From Stomorhina lunata (taxonomy: Eukaryota; Arthropoda; Insecta; Diptera; Rhiniidae): DNA of 64,000 nucleotides. The stretch lies in contig OW121744.1 of assembly GCA_933228675.1 (NCBI GenBank), positions 93,146,885 through 93,210,884 on the forward strand. The letters are read 5' to 3'. Shown here piece by piece: positions 1-12,905 of the stretch. Every line of letters starts with the position of its first letter. The stretch's first letter is position 1. The translations under genes and the position numbers were made by a program. Under the pieces are notes generated by a model. It saw nothing but the letters and a program-made list of their open reading frames with translations. It made no database searches and was not told where the DNA came from.

Positions 1-719
1 ATGGAAATATTTGTCTTAGACCTACCTTTTAGTATACCAATAGGCTTAGAATCACTTTCTGAGTCGATTTAGCGATGTCCGTCCGTCCGTCTGGCTGGCT
101 GGACCCCCATGTAAACCTTGTAATCAAACTACAGGTCGCAATTTTAAAGATATTTTAATAAAATTTGGCACAAATCATTTTGGTATTAATGGGACCATGT
201 CTATTGAAATTCGTCAAAATCGGTCTATTATTAATGGTACCTCTCATAGGTCCCACTTACCGGAATTGATATATTGGCCATAAATATCAATATTTTTTCA
301 TGAAATTTTAATCAAATACTGCTTATATAAACTAAAATCACTGTACCAAATTTCGCTGTCGGTCCACATTTGACCATAGCTCCCATACAAACTATTCTAT
401 AAAAACGCACTAAATGAGACAAAAATAACTAAAACGCTCGTAAATCTAAAGATAATGATAATTTCAAGTTTCTGTTTTCAAAACATAATTTTTGTAACAA
501 CTGTAATCAATTTGCCAGATTTCGAGATCATCGGTCCACATTTGACCCTAGCTCTCATATAAGTCCAAATGACGGAAACAGCTTAAATACAAAAGTTTTG
601 GAAAAATGTTTGTATGATGGCAAAATTTAGCAAATATTTGTCTTTACACAGGAAAAAGATCACGATTGACCTTATTGGTGAAGGGTATCGTATGGTCGGG
701 CTTGACCGACTATATCACT
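1..719. repeat. Interspersed repeat fragment, probably mobile-element derived
   Basis: Not satellite and without an open frame. It has a GTCCGTCCGTCTGGCTGG tract near 78-100, alternating blocks of the type 'aaatcggtc...' and 'agctcccataca', and an end near 660-719 reading like GAAGGGTATCG...CTTTCTTACTTG. I recall this style of end from dispersed repeats in fly genomes, but I cannot name the family. Its left end lies outside the window, so orientation and ends are unknown. Confidence 0.4.
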
Positions 720-1189
720 TTCTTACTTGTTTAACAAAAAATTTTTCAAAAATTTTCTATTTTTCTTAACAGAAAATTTTTCAAAATTTTCTATATTTTA
801 AATAAAAAATTTTTCAAGAATTTTTCTAAAATTTTCTATTTATTTAGTAGAAAATTTTTAAAAACAATTTTATTTTTTAATAGAAAAATTTTCTTTTCTT
901 TAATAGAAAATTTTTAGAAATTTCCTATAAAAATAGAAAAATTTTGAAAAATGTCCTATAAAAATAGAAAATATTGAAAAAAATTTCCTATAAAATAGAA
1001 AAATTTAAAAATTCGCTAGAGAAATAAAAAATTTTAAAAATTCCCTTTAAAAATAGAACATTTTTAAACAATTTTTATAAAAAAAATTTGAAAAATTTCA
1101 TATAAAAATAGCAAATTAAAAAAAAAATTGTATTTTATACACAAAGAAAATTTTTGAAAAATTTCTTATATATATAGAAAAGTTTTAAA
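720..1189. repeat. Degenerate edge of the 31-bp satellite
   Basis: Imperfect copies of the AAATTTTT-G-AAAAATTT dyad unit, many with indels. Both orientations (centre C near 720-800, centre G near 900-1170) occur. It continues after 2477, so the element at 1190-2477 was inserted in this array. Confidence 0.75.
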
Positions 1190-1439
1190 CCCAGTAAAAC
1201 TTTTCATTACCAAATAATGAGTTAAACAGTTAAACTATTGAACACGAACTACTTACTCATTCGCTGTTTAAGTCATTACATTAACATGGGGATGTCATTG
1301 GAGGCAAGTACTTACCAATTGCAGAAAATTAATGACTTGGGTAAGCAATTTGAAAGCAACAACAACAACAGCAACAACTTATTTGTTGTTGTTTTATTAA
1401 AAACATATATTTTTAAACGAAATACAAAATTTTTTTTAT

Positions 1440-1509
1440 GATCCCATGGGGGCTCGAACCCAGACCCTCCGACTGCCAGTCGGAGACTCTTCCACTGAGC
1501 TACTTCATA
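1440..1509 (-). pseudogene. tRNA-like sequence with good A and B boxes
   Basis: On the minus strand an A box TAGCTCAGTGG (1492-1502) and a B box GGTTCGAGCCC (1450-1460) sit at tRNA spacing. A perfect 5-bp anticodon stem (TCCGA/TCGGA) encloses the 7-base loop CTGGCAG, which places GGC at the anticodon (alanine by decoding). The D arm pairs with one wobble. The T stem has only three pairs next to the loop and the acceptor ends do not pair, so this is not a working tRNA. Eukaryotes normally read these codons with an AGC anticodon, which also argues for a tRNA-derived element (SINE or captured pol III promoter). A-rich sequence follows the 3' side. Confidence 0.6.
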
Positions 1510-1738
1510 TGTTGAAAACTTAGCAGCTTATAATTAATATAAACAATTTTTATTTTTAGATCCAAAATCATGTGAAAATAACTTTGTTTTTCCCTGCTTT
1601 TTTTTGCTTTGTTGTAATTTTTGGAAAAATATTTTTATACAATTTTTTGTAATTATTTTAAAACTTTTTTAAAATTTATATCTTCTTTTTTGTATAAGTT
1701 TTTATATAAGATTGACTCTTACATACTTAAATGTTACA

Positions 1739-2180
1739 ATCTGTTAATGTCAAAGTCCTAGCATATTTTAGAATTCCATGGATTTCGATCTTGTGCGAAT
1801 ATTCTCCAATTTTATAGGCCAAGCTTTGAAAAATGTTCTTCTACTTGGTCCTTATATCAAAGTTTCGGACATCCTCCTCTAACATTAGGTAGTGGGACAT
1901 TTCAATTCTAATTTTATCCTCTTCATTGTATTTTTTTTTTTTTTCAAGAGAGGGTTACTAGCCCGTAATCCTAACCCATTTTTATCGATCTTATGGGACA
2001 ACTCTCGGAACATGTTAACTCACAATATTAATGGGTGTTAAACTAGCTCTCCGGGTGATACCATGAGGAGGTGTGTGTCCACAGTTGAGATGAAGGATGA
2101 CCCAGATAAGTTGGGCTTACCAAGTTAAGACCAACTAGAATCGTGTTTGGTATTCAACATCCCCTACATAATCAAAATTG
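1739..2180 (+). repeat. Dispersed repeat X, copy 1
   Basis: Shares long blocks with 29212-29575: AGAATTCCATG, GCCAAGCTTTGAAA, ATCAAAGTTTCG, and the motif CACAGTTGAGATGAAGGAT followed by 'aagttaagaccaa'. The last part also occurs on the minus strand at 50410-50530 and 53536-53656 upstream of an RTE1 remnant, and weakly at 35195-35285. It is therefore a piece of a dispersed element, perhaps the 5' region of RTE1. No intact frame. Confidence 0.6.
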
Positions 2181-2313
2181 ACTCATGATGGTATTTTTTC
2201 ATTAACGTGAGTTAGTTTTACAATTTTTTTTACAGAAGATAATATTTAAGTTCTTAAAATTCAAAAATCATTTAAAAAGACTCTTTTAATAAAAACAAAA
2301 ACTAAAAAAAATT

Positions 2314-2345
2314 GTTGCCCTTGGTGGGATTTGAACCGGGGCCAT
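2314..2345 (-). pseudogene. Isolated tRNA T-arm/acceptor-like fragment
   Basis: The minus strand contains a B box GGTTCAAATCC (2327-2337) followed by CACCAAGGGCAA. No A box is found at tRNA distance. It resembles the 3' half of a tRNA and mirrors the tRNA-like sequence at 1440-1509 at the other end of the same element. Function unknown. Confidence 0.3.
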
Positions 2346-2477
2346 TCAGTTTAAATTACCATCTTAATTACAAATAAGTACTTCTGTAATAACTTATTAT
2401 TTATTCGGATGGTATGTTGTAGTCCTTACAAGGTAACCAGTTATCAGAGTACTTGCCATTACCAAAGTTTTGCTGGG

Positions 2478-5400
2478 AATTTTTGAGAAATTTCACATAA
2501 AAGTAGAAAATTAAAAAAAAAAATAATCCCTTTAAAAAAAAGAAAATTTTTTAAAAATTTCCTATAAAAAAAAAATTAAAATTTCCTATAAAACTAGAAA
2601 AATTTTTTCAAAGTTTCCTATAAAAATAGGAAATTTTTGAAAAATTTCCTATAAAAATTGAAAGTTTTTAAAAAATCTTTTTAAGAAGCAAATTTTTAAA
2701 AAATTTCTTATGCAAATAGGATATTTTTGAAAAATTTCTTTTGAAAATAGGAAATTTTTGAAAAATTTCCTATGAAAATAGGAAATTTTTGAAAAATTTC
2801 CTATGAAAATAGGAAATTTTTGAAAAATTTCCTATGAAAATAGGAAACTTTTGAAAAATTTCCTATGAAAATAGGAAATTTTTGAAAAATTTCCTACGGA
2901 AATATGAAATTTTTGAAAAATTTCCTATGAAAATAGGAAATTTTTGAAAATTTTTTTATGAAAATAGGAAATTTTGAAAAAATTTCCTATGAAAAAAAGG
3001 AAATTTTTGAAAAATTTCCTATGAAAATAGGAAATTTTTGAAAAATTTCCTATGAAAATAGGAAATTTTTGAAAAATTTCCTATGAGAATAAGAAATTTT
3101 TGAAAAATTTCCTATGAGAATAGGAAATTTTTGAAAAATTTCCTATAAAAATAGGAAATTTTTGAAAAATTTCCTATAAAAATAGGAAATTTTTGAAAAA
3201 TTTCCTATAAAAATAGGAATTTTTGAAAAATTTCCTATAAAAATAGGAAATTTTTGAAAAATTTCCTATAAAAATAGGAAATTTTTGAAAAATTTCCTAT
3301 AAAAATAGGAAATTTTTGAAAAATTTCCTATAAAAATAGGAAATTTTTGAAAAATTTCCTATAAAAATAGGAAGTTTTTGAAAATTTTCCAATAAAAACA
3401 TAAAAATTTTTGAAAAATTTCCTATAAAAATAGGAAATTTTTGAAAAATTTCCTATAAAAATAGGAAATTTTTGAAAAATTTCCTATAAAAATAGCAAAT
3501 TTTTGAAAAATTTCCTATAAAAATAGGAAATTTTTGAAAAATTTCCTATAAAAATAGGAAATTTTTGAAAAATTTCCTATAAAAATAGGAAATTTTTGAA
3601 AAATTTCCTATAAAAATAGAAAATTTTTGAAAAATTTCCTATAAAAATAGGAAATTTTTGAAAAATTTCCTATAAAAAAAGGAAATTTTTGAAAAATTTC
3701 CTATAAAAATAGGAAATTTTTGAAAAATTTCCTATAAAAATAGGAAATTTTTGAAAAATTTCCTATAAAAATAGGAAATTTTTGAAAAATTTCCTATAAA
3801 AATAGGAAAATTTCCTATAAAAATAGGAAATTTTTGAAAAATTTCCTATAAAAATAGGAAATTTTTGAAAAATTTCCTATAAAAATAGGAAATTTTTGAA
3901 AAATTTCCTATAAAAATAGGAAATTTTTAAAAAATTTCCTATAAAAATAGGAAATTTTTGAAAAATTTTCTTTTAAAAAAGGAAATTTTTGAAAAGTTTC
4001 CTATTAAAAAAGGAAATTTTTGAAAAATTTCCTATGAAAATAGGAAATTTTTGAAAAATTTCCTAAAAAAATAGGAAATTTTTGAAAAATTTCCTAAAAA
4101 AATAGGAAATTTTTGAAAAATTTCCTATAAAAATAGGAAACTTTTGAAAAATTTCCTATAAAATAGGAAATTTTTGAAAAATTTCCTATAAAATAGGAAA
4201 CTTTTGAAAAATTTCCTATAAAAATAGGAAATTTTTGAAAAATTTCCTATAAAAAAAGGAAATTTTTGAAAAATTTCCTATAAAAATAAAAGATTTTTGA
4301 AAATTTTCCTATAAAAAAAGGAAATTTTTGAAAAATTTCCTATAAAAAAAAGAAATTTTTGTAAAATTTCCTATAAAAAAAAGGAAATTTTGGAAAAATT
4401 TCCTATCAAAATAGGAAGTTTTTGTAAATTTTCCTATAAAAATAGGAAATTTTTGTAAATTTTCCTATAAAAATAGGAAATTTTTGTAAATTTTCCTATA
4501 AAAATAGGAAATTTTTGAAAAATTTCCTATAAAAATAGGAAATTTTTGAAAAATTTTCCTATAAAAATAGGAAATTTTTGAAAAATTTCCTATAAAAATA
4601 GGAAATTTTTGAAAAATTTCCTATAAAAATAGGAAATTTTTGAAAAATTTCCTATAAAAATAGGAAATTTTTGAAAAATTTCCTATAAAAATAGGAAAAT
4701 TTTGAAAAATTTCCTATAAAAATAGGAAAATTTTGAAAAATTTCCTATAAAAATAGGAAAATTTTGAAAAATTTCCTATAAAAATAGGAAATTTTTGAAA
4801 AATTTCCTATAAAAATAGGAAATTTTTGAAAAATTTCCTATAAAAATAGGAAATTTTTGAAAAATTTCCTATAAAAAAAGGAAATTTTTGAAAAATTTCC
4901 TATAAAAATAGGAAATTTTTGAAAAATTTCCTATAAAAATAGGAAATTTTTGAAAAATTTCCTATAAAAATAGGAAATTTTTGAAAAATTTCCTATAAAA
5001 ATAGGAAATTTTTGAAAAATTTCCTATAAAAATAGGAAATTTTTGAAAAATTTCCTATAAAAATAGGAAATTTTTGAAAAATTTCCTATAAAAATAGGAA
5101 ATTTTTGAAAAATTTCCTATAAAAATAGGAAATTTTTGAAAAATTTCCTATAAAAATAGGAAATTTTTGAAAAATTTCCTATAAAAATAGGAAATTTTTG
5201 AAAAATTTCCTATAAAAATAGGAAAATTTTGAAAAATTTCCTATAAAAATAGGAAATTTTTGAAAAATTTCCTATAAAAATAGGAAATTTTTGAAAAATT
5301 TCCTATAAAAATAGGAAATTTTTGAAAAATTTCCTATAAAAATAGGAAATTTTTGAAAAATTTCCTATAAAAATAGGAAATTTTTGAAAAATTTCCTATA

Positions 5401-8400
5401 AAAATAGGAAATTTTTGAAAAATTTCCTATAAAAATAGGAAATTTTTGAAAAATTTCCTATAAAAATAGGAAATTTTTGAAAAATTTCCTATAAAAATAG
5501 GAAATTTTTGAAAAATTTCCTATAAAAATAGGAAATTTTTGAAAAATTTCCTATAAAAATAGGAAATTTTTGAAAAATTTCCTATAAAAATAGGAAATTT
5601 TTGAAAAATTTCCTATAAAAATAGGAAATTTTTGAAAAATTTCCTATAAAAATAGGAAATTTTTGAAAAATTTCCTATAAAAATAGGAAATTTTTGAAAA
5701 ATTTCCTATAAAAATAGGAAATTTTTGAAAAATTTCCTATAAAAAAAGGAAATTTTTGAAAAATTTCCTATAAAAATAGGAAATTTTTGAAAAATTTCCT
5801 ATAAAAATAGGAAATTTTTGAAAAATTTCCTATAAAAATAGGAAATTTTTGAAAAATTTCCTATAAAAATAGGAAATTTTTGAAAAATTTCCTATAAAAA
5901 TAGGAAATTTTTGAAAAATTTCCTATAAAAATAGGAAATTTTTGAAAAATTTCCTATAAAAATAAGAAAATTTTTGAAAAATTTCCTATAAAAATAGGAA
6001 ATTTTTGAAAAATTTCCTATAAAAATAGGAAATTTTTGAAAAATTTCCTATAAAAATAGGAAATTTTTGAAAAATTTCCTATAAAAATAGGAAATTTTTG
6101 AAAAATTTCCTATAAAAATAGGAAATTTTTGAAAAATTTCCTATAAAAATAGGAAATTTTTGAAAAATTTCCTATAAAAATAGGAAATTTTTGAAAAATT
6201 TCCTATAAAAATAGGAAATTTTTGAAAAATTTCCTATAAAAATAGGAAATTTTTGAAAAATTTCCTATAAAAATAGGAAATTTTTGAAAAATTTCCTATA
6301 AAAATAGGAAATTTTTGAAAAATTTCCTATAAAAATAGGAAATTTTTGAAAAATTTCCTATAAAAATAGGAAATTTTTGAAAAATTTCCTATAAAAATAG
6401 GAAATTTTTGAAAAATTTCCTATAAAAATAGGAAATTTTTGAAAAATTTCCTATAAAAATAGGAAATTTTTGAAAAATTTCCTATAAAAATAGGAAATTT
6501 TTGAAAAATTTCCTATAAAAATAGGAAATTTTTGAAAAATTTCCTATAAAAATAGGAAATTTTTGAAAAATTTCCTATAAAAATAGGAAATTTTTGAAAA
6601 ATTTCCTATAAAAAAAGGAAATTTTTGAAAAATTTCCTATAAAAATAGGAAATTTTTGAAAAATTTCCTATAAAAATAGGAAATTTTTGAAAAATTTCCT
6701 ATAAAAATAGGAAATTTTTGAAAAATTTCCTATAAAAATAGGAAATTTTTGAAAAATTTCCTATAAAAATAGGAAATTTTTGAAAAATTTCCTATAAAAA
6801 TAGGAAATTTTTGAAAAATTTCCTATAAAAATAGGAAATTTTTGAAAAATTTCCTATAAAAATAAGAAAATTTTTGAAAAATTTCCTATAAAAATAGGAA
6901 ATTTTTGAAAAATTTCCTATAAAAATAGGAAATTTTTGAAAAATTTCCTATAAAAATAGGAAATTTTTGAAAAATTTCCTATAAAAATAGGAAATTTTTG
7001 AAAAATTTCCTATAAAAATAGGAAATTTTTGAAAAATTTCCTATAAAAATAGGAAATTTTTGAAAAATTTCCTATAAAAATAGGAAATTTTTGAAAAATT
7101 TCCTATAAAAATAGGAAATTTTTGAAAAATTTCCTATAAAAATAGGAAATTTTTGAAAAATTTCCTATAAAAATAGGAAATTTTTGAAAAATTTCCTATA
7201 AAAATAGGAAATTTTTGAAAAATTTCCTATAAAAATAGGAAATTTTTGAAAAATTTCCTATAAAAATAGGAAATTTTTGAAAAATTTCCTATAAAAATAG
7301 GAAATTTTTGAAAAATTTCCTATAAAAATAGGAAATTTTTGAAAAATTTCCTATAAAAATAGGAAATTTTTGAAAAATTTCCTATAAAAATAGGAAATTT
7401 TTGAAAAATTTCCTATAAAAATAGGAAATTTTTGAAAAATTTCCTATAAAAATAGGAAATTTTTGAAAAATTTCCTATAAAAATAGGAAATTTTTGAAAA
7501 ATTTCCTATAAAAATAGGAAATTTTTGAAAAATTTCCTATAAATTAGGAAATTTTTGAAAAATTTCCTATAAAAATAGGAAATTTTTGAAAAATTTCCCA
7601 TCAAAATAGGAAATTTTTGAAAAATTTCCTATAAAAATAGGAAATTTTTGAAAAATTTCCTATAAAAATAGGAAATTTTTGAAAAAATTCCTATAAAAAT
7701 AGGAAATTTTTGAAAAATTTCCTATAAAAATAGGAAATTTTTGAAAAATTTCCTATAAAAATAGTAAATTTTTGAAAAATTTCCTATAAAAATAGTAAAT
7801 TTTTGAAAAATTTCCTATAAAAATAGGAAATTTTTGAAAAATTTCCTATAAAAATAGGAAATTTTTGAAAAATTTCCTATAAAAATAGGAAATTTTTGAA
7901 AAATTTCCTATAAAAATAGGAAATTTTAGAAAAATTTCCTATAAAAGTAGGAAATTTTTGAAAAATTTCCTATAAAAATAGGAAATTTTTGAAAAATTTC
8001 CTATAAAAATAGGAAATTTTTGAAAAATTTCCTATAAAATAGGAAAATTTTGAAAAATTTCCTATAAAAATAGGAAAATTTTGAAAAATTTCCTATAAAA
8101 ATAGGAAAATTTTGAAAAATTTCCTATAAAAATAGGAAATTTTTGAAAAATTTCCTATAAAAATAGGAAATTTTTGAAAAATTTCCTATAAAAATAGGAA
8201 TTTTTTGAAAAATTTCCTATAAAAATAGGAAATTTTTGAAAAATTTCCTATAAAAATAGGAAATTTTTGAAAAATTTCCTATAAAAATAGGAAATTTTTG
8301 AAAAATTTCCTATAAAAATAGGAAATTTTTGAAAAATTTCCTATAAAAATAGGAAATTTTTGAAAAATTTCCTATAAAAATAGGAAATTTTTGAAAAATT

Positions 8401-9470
8401 TCCTATAAAAATAGGAAATTTTTGAAAAATTTCCTATAAAAATAGGAAATTTTTGAAAAATTTCCTATAAAAATAGGAAATTTTTGAAAAATTTCCTATA
8501 AAAATAGGAAATTTTTGAAAAATTTCCTATAAAAATAGGAAATTTTTGAAAAATTTCCTATAAAAATAGGAAATTTTTGAAAAATTTCCTATAAAAATAG
8601 GAAATTTTTGAAAAATTTCCTATAAAAATAGGAAATTTTTGAAAAATTTCCTATAAAAATAGGAAATTTTTGAAAAATTTCCTATAAAAATAGGAAATTT
8701 TTGAAAAATTTGCTATAAAAATAGGAAATTTTTGAAAAATTTCCTATAAAAATAGGAAATTTTTGAAAAATTTCCTATAAAAATAGGAAATTTTTGAAAA
8801 ATTTCCTATAAAAATAGGAAATTTTTGAAAAATTTCCTATAAAAATAGGAAATTTTTGAAAATTTTCCTATTAAAAAGGAAATTTTAAAAAAATTTCCTT
8901 TTAAAAAAGGAAATTTTTAAAAAATTTCCTATAAAAATAGGAAATTTTTAAAAAATTTCCTATAGAAATAGGAAATTTTTGAAAAATTTCCTATAGAAAT
9001 AGGAAATTTTTGAAAAATTTCCTATAAAATAGGAAATTTTTGAAAAATTTCCTATAAAAATAGGAAATTTTTGAAAAATTTCCTATAAAAATAGAAAATT
9101 TTTGAAAAATTTCCTATAAAAATAGGAAATTTTTGAAAAATTTCCTATAAAAATAGGAAATTTTTGAAAAATTTCCTATAAAAATAGGAAATTTTTAAAA
9201 AATTTCCTATAGGAATAGGAAATTTTTGAAAAATTTCCTATAAAAATAGGAAATTTTTGAAAAATTCCCTATAAATTTCCTATAAAAATAGTAAATTTTT
9301 GAAAAATGTCCTATAAAAATAGTAAATTTTTGAAAAATTTCCTATAAAAATAATAAATTTTTATAGAAAATAAAAATAGTAAATTTTTGAAAAAATCCCT
9401 ATAAAAATAAATTTTTTTTGTTCAATTTCCCACAAAAATAGTAACTTTTTGAAAAATTTTCCTATTTTTA
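2478..9470. repeat. Main 31-bp satellite array (about 225 units)
   Basis: The unit is 31 bp: TTTTTGAAAAATTTCC followed by TATAAAAATAGGAAA. It holds two overlapping dyads: GGAAATTTTT-G-AAAAATTTCC and CCTAT-AAAA-ATAGG. The borders (2478-3120 and 8870-9470) are degenerate and the core (about 4440-8860) is nearly uniform, the pattern expected from unequal exchange. Variant units include CCTATGAAAATAGG (2760-3130) and GGAAAATTTTG (4690-4790). No coding content. Confidence 0.95.
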
Positions 9471-10629
9471 TTATATTTTTAGAGAAATTTTTTCAAAAAT
9501 TGTCTCTTTTTCTTCGAAATTATCAATCAGATTTTTTTTGCAAAATTTTGTTCAACTCTACCCCAATGTGTTTTCAGTTTATTTTAAGTAATAATCATAA
9601 TGACTATAGAAAGGATGTCAAAAATATAATTCAAACAACAAAAATTAAACTAAATTTTATGAAAAAATGAAAACAATTGTCCTGAACGGGAAATCAACTA
9701 AAAAAAGCTATAACCGATACAATAAAAACAGCAACAAACTATTTCTCTGACAAGTTTTTTCTGACAAAAAAAAAACAACTAAAGCAGGAAACAAGTGTTT
9801 AGGACAAAAAGAGCAAAATCAACCAGAATTTACGAGCAAATTGTGTAAATTCTATAAAATGTACGACGAACACATAAACAATTTCCTCAACAATCAAGAG
9901 AATAAAATGTAAAGCATAAAACTTAACCCCTCTTCTTCCTAATTTATAAACGAAAAATAAAGTTATGACAAACTTTTAGATCAAATTTTCCATACAAAAT
10001 TTCTACAATGTGGAATTTTTTAGAACTTTCTTAATTGCAAATAAAAGCAGGGAATAATATAAATTTGGAAAATCAAGTCGAATTCAAGTGTGATTCCAGC
10101 CCAAAACCAAATATGTATGAAGCAAACAGTTACATATCAAACCATGAGTTCCATATTAAGTTAAATCCTAAGACTCAATTTAAGCATTGAAGCTTAATTC
10201 AAGTATTTATTAAGCTTTTTACAAGTTCAATATTTCATAAGGAAGTACAAGCTTAAAATATCGAAATTCTAGACTCGAATTGCAAAAATTCTTAGGGTTA
10301 GAATTGCACTTTAATTCCATCAAATATATCAAGTTCATTAAATACTTTAAAGTTTAATTTAATTTTGATTTTTTTTTTTTTTTTTTTTTTTGTTATTTTC
10401 CTACAATTTCCCATTTTTAAAATTTTTACACATTAATTAATTTTTATTGTTATTGTAACATTCTATCGTCCTTTTGACAATATTTTCCCTTTGGGCCATT
10501 AAATATTAATTGACAATATTTCACAATTTTCCTGGCAATTAAAATAAACAGAAACAGCAAAAAATTTAAGGGAAACATGTGTTGAAATAATAATAGAACA
10601 GGCTAAATTTTTTTTTTTTTTTTTTTTAC
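9471..10629. other. AT-rich spacer, no gene seen
   Basis: Single-copy-looking AT-rich sequence between two satellite arrays, with poly-T runs at about 10370-10391 and 10611-10628. The small open frame at 9449-9670 starts in satellite and has no recognisable product. Confidence 0.6.
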
Positions 10630-12905
10630 AAGAAAAATAGAAAATTTTTAAAAAATTTCTTATGAAAATAGAAGAAAAATTTTGAAAAATTTCCTATAAA
10701 AATAGAAAATTTGTAAAAAATTTCCTATAAAAATAGAAAATTTGTAAAAAATTTCGTATAAAAATAGAAAATTTTTGAAAAACTTTCTATAAAAATAGAA
10801 AAATAGAAAATTTTTTTATAAAAATAAGAAATTTTTAAAAAATTCCTGTAACTATAGAAAATTTTTCAAAGATCTCCTTTAAAAATAATAAATTTTTGAA
10901 AAATTTCTTGTAAAAATAAGAAGTTCTTGAAAAATTTCCTATAAAAATAAGAAATTTTTGAAAAATTTTATATAAAAATAAAAAAATTTGAAAAATTTAA
11001 TATAAAAATTAAAAAAAAAATTCCTATAAATACAGAATAACTTTGAAAAATTTCCTATAAAAATAGAAAATTTTTGAAAAATTTCCAATAAAAATAGGAA
11101 ATTTTTGAAAAATTTAGTAAAAAATAGAAAATGTTTGAAAAATTTCCTATAAAAATAGAAAATTTTTGAAAAATTTTATATTAAAAAAAATTTGAAAAAT
11201 TTCCTATAAAAACAGAAAATTTTTTAAAAGTTTGTATAGGAAATTTTAAAATTTTTGGAAAATTTCCTATAAAAATAGGGAATTTTTGAAAAATTTCCTA
11301 TTAAAAAAAAAGGGAATTTTTGAAAAATTTCCTATTAAAAAAAGGGAATTTTTGAAAAATTTCCTATAAAAATAGGGAATTTTTGAAAAATTTCCTATAA
11401 AAATAGGGAATTTTTGAAAAATTTCCTATAAAAATAGGGAATTTTTGAAAAATTTCCTATAAAAATAGGGAATTTTTAAAAAATTTCCTATAAAAATAGG
11501 AAATTTTTGAAAAATTTCCTATAAAAATAGGGAATTTTTGAAAAATTTCCTATAAAAATAGGGAATTTTTGAAAAATTTCCTATAAAAATAGGGAATTTT
11601 TGAAAAATTTCCTATTAAAATAGGGAATTTTTGAAAAATTTCCAATAAAAATAGGGAATTTTTGAAAAATTTTCTATAAAAATAGAGAATTTTTGAAAAA
11701 TTTCCTATAAAAATAGGGAATTTTTCAAAAATTTCCAATAAAAATAGGGAATTTTTGAAAAATTTGCTATAAAAATAGGGAATTTTTGAAAAAATTCCAA
11801 TAAAAACAGGGAATTTTTAAAAAATTTCCTATAAAAATAGGGAATTTTTGAAAAATTTTCTATAAAAATAGGGAATTTTTGAAAAATTTCCTATAAATAT
11901 AAAAAATTTTTAAATTAAAAAAAAAAGAAAATTTTTGAATATTTATCTATCAAAATAAGAAATTTTTGAAAAATTTCCTTAAAAAAATGGAAAATTTTTG
12001 AAAAATTTTCTATAAAAATAAATAATTTCCTACAAAAATATTAATTTCCTATAAATATAAGAAATTTTTAAAAAATTTCCTTTTTTTGAATAACTTCCTA
12101 TAAAAATAAAATTTTTTTGAAAAATTTCCTATAAAATTAACAAATTTTTGAAAAATTTCCTATAAAATAAGAAATTTCTGAAAAATTTCCTATAAAAATA
12201 AGAAATTTTTTAAAAATTTCCTATAAAACTTAGAAGTTTTTAGACAAGTTTCTATAAAAATGGAATATTTTTGAAAAATTTTCTGTAAAATAGAAAATTT
12301 TTGAAAAATTTTCTATAAAAACAAAAATTTTTTTAAAATTTATAAAAATAAAAAAATTTTGAAAAATTTCCTATACATTAAAAAATTTTTTTAAAATTTT
12401 CTATGAAATATAAAAGTTTTTGAACAATTTAATATCAAAACAGAAAAATTTTAAAAAATTTTCTATAAAAATAGGAAATTATTGAAAAATTTTCTATAAA
12501 AATAGAATTTTTTTTTTAATTTCCTAAAAAAATAAAAAATTTCCTATAAATTACAAAAGTTTTGAAAAATTTTTTATAAAAGTAAAAAGATGGTGAAAAA
12601 TTTCTATAAAAACAGAAAATTTTTGAAAAAATTTTCTATAAAAATAAAAAAATATTGAAAAATTTTCTATAAAAATTTAAAATTATTGAAAAATTTTATA
12701 TAAAAATAGAAAATTTTTGGAAAATTTTTCTAAAGAAATAGAAAATTTTTGAAAAATTTTCTATAAAAATAGATTTTTTTTTTTAAATTTAATATAAAAA
12801 TAGAAAATTTTTGAAAAAATTTCTATAAAAATAGAAATTTTTTGAAAAATTTCCTATAAAAATAGAAAATTTTTGAAAAATTTCCTATAAAAATCTAAAA
12901 AAAAT
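10630..12905. repeat. Second 31-bp satellite array, AGGGAATTTTTG subfamily
   Basis: Same dyad unit and orientation as the main array. The central part (about 11270-11890) is dominated by a subfamily with AGGGAATTTTTG in place of AGGAAATTTTTG. Both sides are strongly degraded with indels (for example 12000-12900). Confidence 0.93.

Larger units (their letters stand above)
1190..2477. mobile_element. 1.29-kb terminal-inverted-repeat element inside satellite
   Basis: The left end reads CCCAGTAAAACTT; the reverse complement of the right end reads CCCAGCAAAACTT, so the ends form an imperfect 13-bp inverted repeat. Satellite lies on both sides. No transposase frame exists inside, so it is non-autonomous if it is a DNA transposon. 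The interior holds two tRNA-like pieces on the minus strand (1440-1509, 2314-2345) and a block shared with 29212-29575. I see no convincing target-site duplication (flanks end TTTTAAA and begin AATTTTTG). It may be composite. Superfamily unknown. Confidence 0.5.

Noticed and set aside
2478..9470. Regular short repeats resembling a CRISPR array
   Set aside because: There are no unique spacers: the 31-bp unit is contiguous and self-similar throughout, no cas genes exist, and the context is eukaryotic. It is satellite DNA.
11550..11738. 62-codon minus-strand frame
   Set aside because: Lies entirely in 31-bp satellite units.
11270..11890. GGGAATTTTT...AAATTTCC as clustered Rel/Dorsal binding sites
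   Set aside because: The half-sites are separated by an extended T/A stretch that does not fit the 10-bp consensus, and the text is fixed by satellite amplification.
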